From: Litomosoides sigmodontis | Lineage: Eukaryota > Nematoda > Chromadorea > Rhabditida > Onchocercidae | Assembly (NCBI GenBank): GCA_963070105.1 | Contig: OY718805.1 | Location: 10,389,652 to 10,453,651, forward strand | Reading direction: 5' to 3' | Length of the DNA stretch: 64,000 nt | Shown here: positions 28,556 to 40,100 of the stretch, piece after piece | Layout of the letters: each line of letters begins with the position of its first letter | Numbering within the stretch: position 1 is the first letter of the stretch | The notes under the pieces: model-generated | Databases searched by the model: none | Seen by the model: only the letters and a program-made list of their open reading frames with translations | Told to the model about the DNA's origin: nothing | Program-made: the position numbers and the translations under genes

Positions 28556-29056
28556 ATGGCAGGAGAGCGCAGTCCAAAACGATTTGATTTCCGCCGTAGG
28601 GAAGCACGATTTTTGGAACGAGGTGGTCAACTCCGCCTGGAAGCACTTCGAGTTGAGAATGAACTGATATTACTGCTCCGGCAAGAGTGCTCCCTCATTC
28701 ATGATTACAGCATTCAGATGCTACAATATATTGAATTGCAACTTACATGCGACATTATGGTACTTTTGCCTCATACTTGTCTTTTCGTTATGTCCTATCA
28801 CCACTTCCTATTAGAAATTTACAACTATGTTGCACCTTCTTTTTTCTCTTTGGAGAAGGTATTCAATTTTATTTTCATTGTTGGACCATAAAATTGGGTT
28901 AGTTCCGAAAAGTCATAATTCTTTCAAAATTATATATTTTCATTAAAAATTGAAAAATCTATGAAATTCGGGTTTTTCCTTGTGCATCTTTTTCTACAGC
29001 GTCGCAAACTGAAAGCGATAAAGAAAGAGCGAAAGCGTTTGTCTCGAATGTTGTAG
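28556..29056 (+). CDS. Small Arg/Leu-rich protein, two exons, about 86 aa, unknown function
   Basis: Exon 1 (28556-28759) and exon 2 (29000-29056) join in phase 0 through ATG|GTACTT and TTTCTACAG. The product begins MAGERSPKRFDFRRREARF, continues with a probable amphipathic helix (LRLEALRVENELILLLRQE) and ends in a very basic tail (RRKLKAIKKERKRLSRML). A good acceptor (TTAAATCAG, near 28478) lies upstream and could receive a spliced leader. A 7-codon upstream ATG frame sits in between. Codon third positions are AT-rich in this frame and GC-rich in the overlapping competing frame, which favours this one. The stretch just before the donor looks less like coding sequence, so the exon 1 end may be wrong. 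I do not recognise the protein. Confidence 0.4.
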
Positions 29057-31007
29057 AAGGAATAAGCTAAACTGAAATGGAAAACCGATTTTTATAATAA
29101 GGCTGATTCGTGTTGAATGACTGACACCTTTATTCATTTAATGAAATGCTTATTTTTGGATAGAAAATTTCAAAGTCTCTTTATTTCTTATTTAAAATTT
29201 CGTCGTGTGGCTTTTAGGATTTCTTTCAAGGAGAAGGAAAGAGATAACTGATGAGTTTTTCAGGTGCGCTCAACATAATTATTACTAGTTATTAATTACA
29301 AATTTCACGATAATCGAGTTAGAGAAAAAAAACTTAGGATAAGATAAAATCAAGATTAGCAGAAATTTCGGTGTCTTCGGGGGGAAAATACGTAGGTATT
29401 TTTGTACAAATGTTAATTCATTATGATGGCTTGCCACGACAAAATAATTTTTGTCCGGTATTTGTACATTTCACTTCACGGATTCTTCGTATGATTTTCA
29501 GAAGCGATCATTTGAATTCCTTCCTTATCCTTGCCTTCTCAGTGCTATATGTGTGAAAGATATTGAAGGCTGCGCGAACTTCTTTTGAAGTTTCTGTAAT
29601 TAAATAAATGATTGCACCGAATGTTTGGTCATTGAAGTTTGCAAATTATGGATGGAAAAGTAATGAAAGCAACCGACATCAATAAGAATTAGGGATGGAT
29701 TCGATCACAAATAATCATAATATAAATAGAACACAGCGACAATTTAATAACAATCGAAATTTGCCGAAACATTGAGATAATAGTCTCCGGTAGACTGAAA
29801 GATCTATCATTGCAAATAATTTTAGGTTTAATTTCTCAGTTAGTCAGTAACATCTTTCTTGACATATTTGAAATGAGAGAATAGTATTTCGAAGAATAAA
29901 TTCTGTGTGATTCATATACTTTAACTTAACTTTCTACTCTTGTCCATTACAAACCTCAGAGGTGGAATTCTCCGCTGAGCCTGCAAAAAATGAAGATCAC
30001 TGTTTTCTCATTTAGCTTACATATCCGTAACGCTAAGCATAGCATAATGAAGTTCCTGATGAAAGTTAATAATTAATTATTTTGGTGGACTGGAGGATGA
30101 ATTTTGGATGAGTTCTTTTCTCTCGTTGTCCACAACCTTAACGGAGATCTCGCATTTAAAAATCAGTCGATGGCAATTTAACTGCTTGCCTAATCAAACA
30201 GTCCATTGCTTTTCAGTAACAAATTGAGACAATTCTTCTTCGCCAATTGTATCGCACACGCAGCGCTAAGGATGAATTTTGAAATGAGCCCAATAACGAA
30301 ATGAAAATCTCGACAGTGCATATTTAATCTTAAAATTTAAACCCTCCCAGCTTTCATTTTCCCTGTCCTCGAATTCGTTGTTAATTTCCATTTAGTCTCC
30401 TTAGATCAGTGAATTTCACTGATTTTTCACATTTCATCGTTTTAAATCGAGGTTGAATACTTGAAATATTCTTAAAGAAAGAAGCCAAATAAGATTTAAT
30501 TGAAGCGCGAAGAAAATTGCAATATTTATTGAAATATAATGCCTCTTTAACATAGATAAGATGAAACAGAAATGCGACAGAAAGTATAAGGTGGATATTC
30601 TCAAATGTTTCAACATAAACAACAATTACAGACTGTTAAATCAAACGTTTGAAATCCTTTTTGAAAAAAAAAATACTTCACTACCGAAAGTATTACCAAC
30701 AATATCAGTAATTTAAAGCGGTCTTTAAAGACATAATAAGATGAAATTACTTTGCTTAAGTCAACTAAATGTTGCGGTTGAATGACAGGCGAACGAACTT
30801 AACATACGAAGGAACATTTAAAACAAAAAAGGTTATTAACCTTCAACTTGAATGTTGTACAATTTCAACTTGATGGCTTCTGACAGCGAGGAGCAGAATA
30901 TGGACGAAGAAAATAATAATAATAATAATGACTGTTGAAAGCAGCTTTTCGAATGTAAATATAATAAAAAATAACTGGTAGTGATTGAAATGAAATAACA
31001 CTACGAG
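29057..31007. other. Intergenic, no firm gene
   Basis: Two pieces look partly coding but could not be joined to anything. One is a minus-strand segment at 30191-30273 (after CATCCTTAG) reading RCVCDTIGEEELSQF and ending at a stop. The other is a plus-strand ATG at 30873 opening an acidic 21-codon frame (MASDSEEQ, then Asn repeats from an AAT run). The latter could be the first exon of the gene that ends at 31413. Confidence 0.35.
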
Positions 31008-31413
31008 AGGAAAACCCGTGAAATTTGGCAGAGAGCCTACGAGGAGTTATGCAAGCAACATGGCGTTGTATGATTACATGAACAGCGTGAATTACGTGAA
31101 CATGACGCATAAATATTAGTCCTATTTTGCATACATTTGCAAAAGATATTTACTGAAAAGGCTTCAAATCAGCAGCCTAAGGCAAACAGAAATGTAAAAT
31201 AAAAGTTGCAATATTAGAAAAACATTTTTGAAACGCTCCAAGGAAAATTTCTCAATCGATTAAATTGTTTGTTTTCACTTCCTTTTTTTAAAGCTATACC
31301 TACCCATTGCGGGACAATGTGTGTTAGAACAACTAAAAACAATTTTGGACTATGAGTGGAATAAGTTACAGTTGAAAGGAATGTGTAAGACAAATAAGCA
31401 CCGGAAAAGGTAA
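31008..31413 (+). CDS. 3' part of a small plus-strand gene, possible Myb/SANT-like fold
   Basis: Two exons, 31008-31064 and 31294-31413, join in phase 0. The donor is GGC|GTTGTA and the acceptor is a strong polypyrimidine tract ending in TTAAAG. They read RKTREIWQRAYEELCKQHG and then LYLPIAGQCVLEQLKTILD, YEWNKLQLKG and a basic end KTNKHRKR with stop at 31411-31413. The pattern (Trp in the first helix, then LK...EW.KL..KG) resembles Myb/SANT-like helix bundles; this is a guess from spacing. The start is not established: the acidic ATG frame at 30873 does not join in phase with canonical sites. The gene is convergent with unc-53, leaving 376 bp between stops. Confidence 0.4.
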
Positions 31414-31789
31414 TCCATATTGACTAACATTTAGTTTTCCGAAAAATAAGAGACTAAATGTAACAAATTTACATGTACAACACAAAAGAAATTTAAATTT
31501 TCGGCCAATACGATAGCAGAAGAAAGCTGGGCGTCTTAAAGCCCCGATATTTCCATTTGTGGAACAAACACATCGGCAAGAATTGGATAATAAATGACTG
31601 TTGATAATATGAAAGGAAAGAGATGGGTAGGGTAGTTGCATTAAATTCACCAGTAATGAGCAAAATGATAAATATATTATGCGACAAAAGTTAGAGGATT
31701 ATAAATACAAAATATGAAACGTAACAAAATTTGAATGTGTCGAAAAAATGGCGAGTCATTGTGAAATTAGAAGAAGGAAGTCTTCAGTT

Positions 31790-34196
31790 TTACTGCACCA
31801 CTTCTTGCTGCGAATTGGCATTATTGGCCTGAATTCGAATAAGTGCTTCCAGTGGATCAAACTGGGTATTATTTGGTTGGTTTGACATCGTTTCCTTGAT
31901 CGGGGACAACCGTTGCAGAACTTGTTCTGCACCGGGTCCCTCTAACCAAGGCCATTGCTCACAAATAAAATCGGTCGGATCTTCGAAGCTACCACATCGT
32001 CCAAGTACCTTCATACCTGTAAAAGTTAAAGATTGATAGAATTGAAGCAAGTTAAAAAATATGAATTAAAAAATGAATTAAATATAGACAAAATTTAATT
32101 TCTTTTGCCACCACAGACTTTCAATCGTAAACTTTGAACAAATTTAAATTTAAATAATCTGCGCCATTTGAACATGCAAATAAATGTAATGTATTGAAAA
32201 GAAACGTAGACTAAAATATATGTGCTTCGATGATATGTAAATTGCGATGATATGTCGCTCCTAATTAGAATAAATTAAACCCCAATGCAATTACCGAAGA
32301 AGTTTGAGCGCCAAAGATTTCAGGTCACATTTTAATTATATCAAAGTTACAATAACAACCTTCTTTAGCTACTTTGATCATATACGGAATTATCATTTGA
32401 TTCCACAGTTTGATGAACCACTCGCGTGATTGCATGGCGCTTAATGGACATTGGAGAAATAGACGTGGTCCTATCGTTACATCCCGGGAATTCGCTTTCT
32501 CGATGAACTGTAATTTTTTTGCATCATATCACTTTTGTATCTGGTTACTTTTCAAACAAACTTTTTTTCATATATGTAAGTACACTTGTGAACTAAAAAT
32601 GCGACCAAGTCCACTTACCGAATTTACTGATGATAAAACTCTTGGTAAGAATTCGACAACTCGGAATATTTCTGGTGATGACCGTTCGTCACCGCCAAAT
32701 TCCCCCTCTAAGATACGACGTCGTAAAAATCGTCCCATATAACCACGAATTGCATCCATATTATTGGGCAATAAAAACATTCGAAAATTATGTTGAACCT
32801 GAAGAATTCGATTCAAAGAAGATAAAAAGAAGCATCTTCATATTTCATAAAATGCAATACGTTATATACAAGGAGTTTTAATCGAAAGATCTATGAATTA
32901 TAAATGAATGTGACGAAAGAATTATTTCCTTCCTATCCTATCATCAACAACTTCCAAATTAATTTGCAGCAATTAAAAAAACGGAAAGAACAACTACCTC
33001 TAATTCAGGTAACTGCGATGCTCGATTTACGGTACAAATAACATACGGTCCTTCTTTCGCCGGCGTATCAACAGTGCTGAAGGATGAACTGAGAAAAGCT
33101 ATACGATGTCGCTGAATGTTATCCAACAAGATGACTACAGGCTTCGTCGAGCGCAACAACGATTCCAATTGTTTTTGTACCTAAATTAATGAGTAACAGA
33201 TATAAATATCCGCACAAATTAAGCTTTTCTCCTCACAATCGCAATGCCCTATGCTTTCCAACGATAAAGTGATAAGGAAGAAGAATACGGAAAACCGAAA
33301 ATGGATAGAAAACATCACAAATGTATGTCCTCTACTCACTTACCTGTGCCATATTTCGGTCGTTGTCATCATCACTGATTTTAATGTCAGCAATGGTATT
33401 CTGCGGTGTTCCGCCAACTTTGATGCATAAGTACCGGGCTAATAGACGAGCCAAATTTGATTTGCCGATTCCGGTAGCACCGAATAGTACTAAACGGCGA
33501 TTTTGCAGCAGCGCTTTGAGTAAAAGCTCGACAGTGGATCGTGGAAATAGACAGTCCATCACAAGACCGTCAACACTGCGTTGCCTCACACCTGTATACG
33601 TCATCATAGACACAAATAGCATACCGTACTAAGAACGGTAATGCAAGATTTAAACGAAGGTAAGTGTAGTGTGTGCTACGTACGAGGGTACAAGAGGCTT
33701 CTCTAAGCTTGGCTCGCTGCGACCGTAACATGGAATATTTCATCTCTTTACAAGAAATACATCACCTTCTCTTCCTTTTCGCATAGTTTACGCTATGCTT
33801 AATCACCAACGCCTAACCACGTTTTCTACCGCTATCATTGTCACTCAAGTAAATCGGGTAAGATAGGAGACGAATTAAACGATCGACTTAAGAAAATTCT
33901 TGTCAAATATCCATAAGCCTCAGTTAACTCTAAAAGTCTCCTTACTTTAAATCACAATCAGTAATTACTCATCACTCAAACAACTCATCTGTTGCAGCTC
34001 CAATTAAGTTTCCTGATCATTTACCTTGCAAATAAATGCGGATGTCGTGATTGTGTGTGAGTACATCAGCTGGTATGGGTGACGGAGCGGAATTGGTTTC
34101 TATATCTCGGATGAAATCACCAAATTCGTATCCAATTATTGATTCTTCGCCTTTTAATTCTAAAGCCCGACTTGAATCGATTTTTGCCATATAATC
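31790..34196 (-). other. unc-53: unc-53 C-terminal AAA+ ATPase module (six exons)
   Basis: The six last exons form the nucleotide-binding domain. Exon 33344-33591 carries RRLVLFGATGIGKS (Walker A with its Lys and Ser). Exon 32998-33180 carries the Walker B strand VVILLDN and sensor-1-like YVICTVNR. The second Walker B acidic residue is Asn; as I recall the worm protein it is Asn there too, so this is not a lesion. Exons 32619-32798 and 32360-32507 give the helical lid (YMGRFLRRRI, REWFIKLWN). Exon 31790-32016 ends with the family block SFEDPTDFICEQWPW and a short polar tail. No frameshift was seen, so the domain looks intact. Confidence 0.93.
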
Positions 34197-37100
34197 CTAA
34201 AAGCTTGCAAATTACCAAAAATATAAGAACAAAACCTCATCAAGCCAAGAAAATGATAATTTAGCCGACCAATCTCATATGTAGTAATGCAATTCAGTTG
34301 ATTGAAATATGTGAATTACAATCATTTATAGCAGCGATGAACTATGTGTTAAGCACACCGTTCAGAAATTTTTTTAATAAACTTTTAAAATTTAAATTTT
34401 GATAAGCAGAATTAAAATTAAAGTCCTACTAACATCGAAAAGTTTGGAAAGCTCGAGATCGAAATTTTCCCAAGTGGTAGTTAAAGATGGTAAAGGAATA
34501 AAGCCAATGGATACTTCACCGGCTAACGAACGCGGTCGTAATAAACCGCTAAAGTCGACGCTTACTGTTACTTTCAAACAGTTCAATCCTCCTAAAAAGT
34601 GTGTGAGTTAAATAAGCAGTCAAAATTTCAGTTGAAGCACTTCTACTAAAATACCACTAGTTTATAATGAAATCAGTGAATGAATTTTTATTCTCTACAG
34701 TTCTCCACTGTTTAAATACTTCCTTGTGCAGTACACAGGTTTATGGTCATCAAATAGAAATAGCATAGAGTCTGTCTGGCCTAGAATTGACTCAGACAGC
34801 AGCAAGGGCATAGCTAAATCTAATTTTAAAGCTGCTTACTTTCAGTTAAGCATCGCTCACTGTTTGGTGGTATTTCATAGACGGGATCTTCATCCGGTAG
34901 AGTTGGTAGCGATTGCTGTGAACTGGTTCGACTTTCAGTTCTCATTCGCTTTTCCAGCATTGTATAATTTTGCTTCAGAATCTTGTTTTCGTTCTACAAA
35001 GAGAATCAATCAATTTTTTCAAATTTTTATCAAGGAATTCGTCTCCTCCTCAATGCCAGTAAGGCTTAAATCTTTTCGCTTGCATTGTATTCCACTTCAT
35101 CTAATCTTGTCATATCGGTTAACTTTTAAATTAACTCTGTTACTTCAATAAAGTGCATTTAAAACTTATTAATGTTATAAAGAACAGGAAAAAACCTCAC
35201 TTTCAGTCTATTAATCGTTTCCTTGAGAATGTCAACTTCACGTGCTTTATCAAGTGCATCCAAACGCACGTCGGTCAATGCCGAATCCTTATCCTCCAGC
35301 TGCTTTTTAAGTTCTACTACTTGTGGTACCGTTTCCAATCCGTCTAGTCTGAAATTAGGCGAAAGCATGTGTAAAGCTAGTCTCTGTTTGTTGAAATGAA
35401 TTTAATATGCATAAAACGATTATTTACTCCAATTCCCATAGCAATATCCTGAAAAAGTCACCTGCTGACACTTCCCGAAATCGGCTTTAGATTTGACGGT
35501 GAACTGGACGTATGCATCGGTGAATGTTCAGCATCTGACACCGAACAGCACTTTGCTTTCTTGCTTTTCGTAAATTTTGAAAATGAACTTCTTATCTAAA
35601 ATTTGTGCAAATTTCAATTAAAGACAGGTTGCTTCGGCAAACAAAACGCATCAAAGCTGCAAACATACAACTCATTAACAGCACGAAAAACATAGCAAAA
35701 CAACAACAACAACGACAACAACAACGATAACACTATCCACACTAAGGCCCATGCAAATTGAGTAACTTAGCTTAAACAAATAAACAAAAGGGAGCAATTA
35801 TTTGCCCTAAATATTCCTTGCAATCAATTCATCACGAATTTTCAAAATAAATTGTAGAGATGGAAAGAACTGAAAAGAGAAAGGAGAATCAACCATCTAA
35901 CGAAGGAAATGATTACCTGGCAATCAACGCTTGCCGTCTGCATGAAATAATTAAGAAAATTATATTATTTAAGCGTGGCAGCAGTAACAAATTGTGAACT
36001 TAATGAGTCACACAAAGCAACCTTTCATTTCAACTGCACGCGAATTTTGATTTCACAATTCACTCCTCCCTTTATATTCATTCCTTCATTTACTGTTACA
36101 AGTGCTGGGTGCACTCACTGATTTCATTCAAAGTGACAAATATAAAAGTTAAAAGATTGAAAAGAGTTGAAAAAAGTAATAGTTACATTGGCGAAATATG
36201 AAGGGTTGACAAAAGGAAGGACACTACGATATTTTGTTTATGAAATATTAATAAATTAACAGTTATAAGTCTTTGGAATTCCTCTGAAAATTCTAAAATT
36301 TTCGCGATATTTCACTTACCCAACTTTTTTTGCCTTGTTTGCCGAAACTATTCAGGCTGCTTTTATCCGTTTTACTTCCTTTGCTTGAAGAACTCATTGA
36401 TGACCGATGGCTTGTGACACTTTCCATTGACGGATGTCTCAGCAATTCACCCGCTCCATCTTGCTAAAGCAAAAAAAAAACTTGAAATTAGAAAAGGAAG
36501 ATCGGCTGCTACAGATTTCTTTCTCTCTATCTCTCCCTCTTTTCTTTCAATAATTTCTGAAAAATTTTACCGATTGTGGTGATGAAGTTTTACGTTGAGT
36601 GGTGGCAGCACAGCCGGGAACGTTAACGCCAGCATTAATGCTCATCACACGAAGTTGCTCAATTTCAGCACGTAACTTTAATACTTCATCCTTCTAAAAT
36701 GACATTTCTTTAGCACTAACTACTTCGTATTTCAGCAATTAGCTAAATTTTAATTAATCCAAAACAATGATATTTTATTCTCAAAATGTTATAAGACAGC
36801 CAGCCACCTTAAGCTGTGATTTATTTTGCAAGTTCTCGACATGCCTCGCCATTACTTGTAACTTCGATTCAAACAGTTGAATGATATGATTGTAACCGTC
36901 ATGTTTTGCGGTTAATTTTGTTATTGTAGCCTGATATGCTTGCATCTCTTTGTTAAGCTTTCGAATTTCGGCTTCGTATTTTTCTTCCATCTGAATTGAA
37001 TTTCAAAAATTTGTCGTAAAAGACCAAAAATATTATGATTTTAAAGCTAAGGGAAAAATTGCTGTTGAAAGTGAGAGAAAACCAAAGAGCAAAGGTGGAA

Positions 37101-40100
37101 ATTGTGGCATATAAAAATTTGCAAAACATCAAACATTTTTTTGCTAATTATAATAATAAATATTTTACAGTTGCGAAAGTAATAAATCCGCTATTTCAAT
37201 CAAATAATTTAGTTAATTAGTTATTTAACTGTGTGATGTGCTTCTCCCAAACAAAGAAGCAGAAGATTATAATAATGGTCCAAAACATAAATGTACCTAC
37301 CGAGGAGTACAATGAATTGGATGAAGATGTAAGGGATAGTTGAGAATCGTTTACTTCGGCCGCGGAACTGCTTGGTGATAGTTTTGATGCTGCGGAAAGA
37401 TAGCCAGATTCCGCATAGCGAGATGTTTTCATCTGTGGAGCTCTGAATTTAAATTTGATTTAGTTGAAATTTGTAACAAATTTAGCGAGATGAAACCGAT
37501 GAGATACACAAAACTTCAGCTATAGCAAACTTATTGTTGTAGATTACAACTTCATTAATTAAAATGTATTACATTTTATGGGATAAATACAAATTGTTAT
37601 ACCTGACACCATCATCGGACAGCTTGTGAAGTTGAAGATTTGCATCTCGATGAACATAATTTGCGTATGCATTTCCCATTTGAGATTTACGACTTGACAG
37701 CGTACTACCTAAAATTATGGTTTCAGGAAAGAACATCTTTTAAAAGTTGAAAAACAAAGATTTCGAATTCCAAACGTAAGATTCTAAATTTTGAAATGAT
37801 TGTATAATTTGAAGCAACTAGCTAACATGCGGAAGCATTTTAAATTAAAATTAATTATTCTCGCAATTTCACTGCTCTGTCACAATTGTAGTCTCAACAG
37901 CGGAACGGAACTATTCGAAACAATCAAAAGCAAAAGAAAGAAGCGGTTATCAGCGAAAGTATTGCCTCTGCCACCTTACGAACAAAAGTATAGGTGCGTA
38001 TCATCTTCGGGTGATTCCACGTGTGCTCGATACTGTGCCGTAGATTCCGATTAATAAGATTACATGCGTTATTTTGAGATTTGCATTTAAAAAAAGTTAT
38101 GCCTTCACGAAAGCAATGGGAGTGCGGCCAATAAGGAATTATTTTCAGCAAATATTAGCAAATGTTGGTTAGTAAATTAGAGTAGAAGATCGCGAATACC
38201 GCACAATTAAAGCAGCACCGCTAATGAGAGCTAAGATGACCCTGTAAAGGTGCAGATGAACAACGGCAATTTGAAAATGACCGTATAGTTCCATAAAAGT
38301 ACCAAATAATTAATACGCGTTATCCGATGCTGAAATGAATTGAAGCGGCTGCTAACGGCTCAGACATCTGTCTGCTCTTAGTTGGTCATTCATAGGGTGA
38401 AAGGCGCAGGCGAGTAAACAAATTCGTCCAGCTGATCTTCCATCGATCGTCTAGGATGAGCTTCACACAAGCCGATCAGTCCATTTTGACGATGACTAAT
38501 GGAGATGCGTGACAAAGAAATACGGGTGACAGGGACAACAATTTTTTACATGGATATATTGCTTGGGATTTACAACCACCTGTGCGTCTACTCCTGGGAT
38601 TTGCTTCAATCATCGGAATTTGCGCCGCAACACTAAGCGGTATGTGCTTAATAACCATTTTCTGATTATACATTAGTGGTGATCGGCTACCAATGCGATA
38701 ATTCGATGTGTTATCAGGCGTCGAAGGCTGCGAACCACCACCGCTTGAATCCGCACCACTACCAGCAACCAAAACCATCGACCGCGACATCCCAGCTGAG
38801 GAAAGCGAAGCGGTACGCCTAGCTATAAAAGTGGCAAGCGAAAGAATCGTAATTGTTAATGGGTGACTTTATATAAGTAAATCAATTGCACAGCAATAGG
38901 CTATGTGTCTATAAATCGCTTATCTTAAAGTGTCATTTTAATTATGCTAATTAAGCAACGTTCTTGTCAAAAGAACAATTGGAAAACTGACTAAATTTGA
39001 AAAAAACACAAATGATGAAGTAAACAGCTATTGCAAATGAGCATAGCCGAACTTTGCCACGAAGCTCAATCGTATTAGCTATTAATTAATTATAATTAAT
39101 TCACAGAAAAAGGTTCATGTGCTGCTGTTTCACTTGCGGCGACGGCCACGTAAGTAAAGAAAAAAACTCACTCAAACAATAATGAAAAAGCTAGAAGAGG
39201 CAAGGAGAGCAAGTTTCGATTGGAAGATAGACATGCGAAGTGATGATGTATCATGCAAAATCACTGTTAAGTATGTTATTTAGAAAGTTTGACAGTTCGA
39301 CGGTTAAATCAGACTGTGGCGTGTAAAATACAAAAATACAGCAAATTTTGTTTTCATGTAAAAGTGCAATGCGTCTTCGCTTGCCAATAGCAATTCTGCC
39401 ATAAAACGAACTTAAAGTTTAAATTAAAAAAGGGGAAAAACGAACCAGCAACACTGTGGCGATTTGCCAAGGTATGTTCCATATTGTGCTGCGCTAAAGC
39501 AAGCTGCTGGTGCTGATGCTTGCTTGATGCGACATGTCGAGGACTTACCATCGCTAAAGTGGCGGCAGATGTTTCTTGTCCCACAGCCGCTAACCTTAAA
39601 TTAATTACTTGCGTTTACTGCATTTTCATTTATCTCATGCCACTAATTCCCACTCTTTTCCTCCATCACTTCCTTTTTTTCCCACGCTCATTTGCTTATG
39701 AAGAAGAGGGTTGATTGGAAATGATCGCGGCAGATTATTCGCACTGCTTCTGTGCAAGTAATCATCCGGAAAGATGTTCACAGTATCAAGCATGAACTGA
39801 TTCCGTTTTGATTCAGACAATCTCTACCTTTACGTGTAGAATTAATTTTTCCAAATTATCAAAAGCATTGTACCGATATGGATTATCATCAGGAACTCGA
39901 TAGTAATTCAACAGATGTGTTTTTCGATCCAATGAATGATATCCAGCCATGGAAGTAAATCCTGAAGATTGAACACCTGAAGTTCACTAGTTCTAATCAA
40001 AATTAGTCTCAACCACTAACTATACCATAACAGTGACACTTAACACTTTTGTTCAAAGTTATAAAACTCGTTTTTTCTTTCACTTAAAAGACTTCATGAT

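Noticed and set aside
39541..39549. Donor ATG|GTAAGT inside unc-53 exon 39446-39594
   Set aside because: Using it breaks the phase with exon 38822 and removes the conserved SPRHV block; it may be an alternative site.
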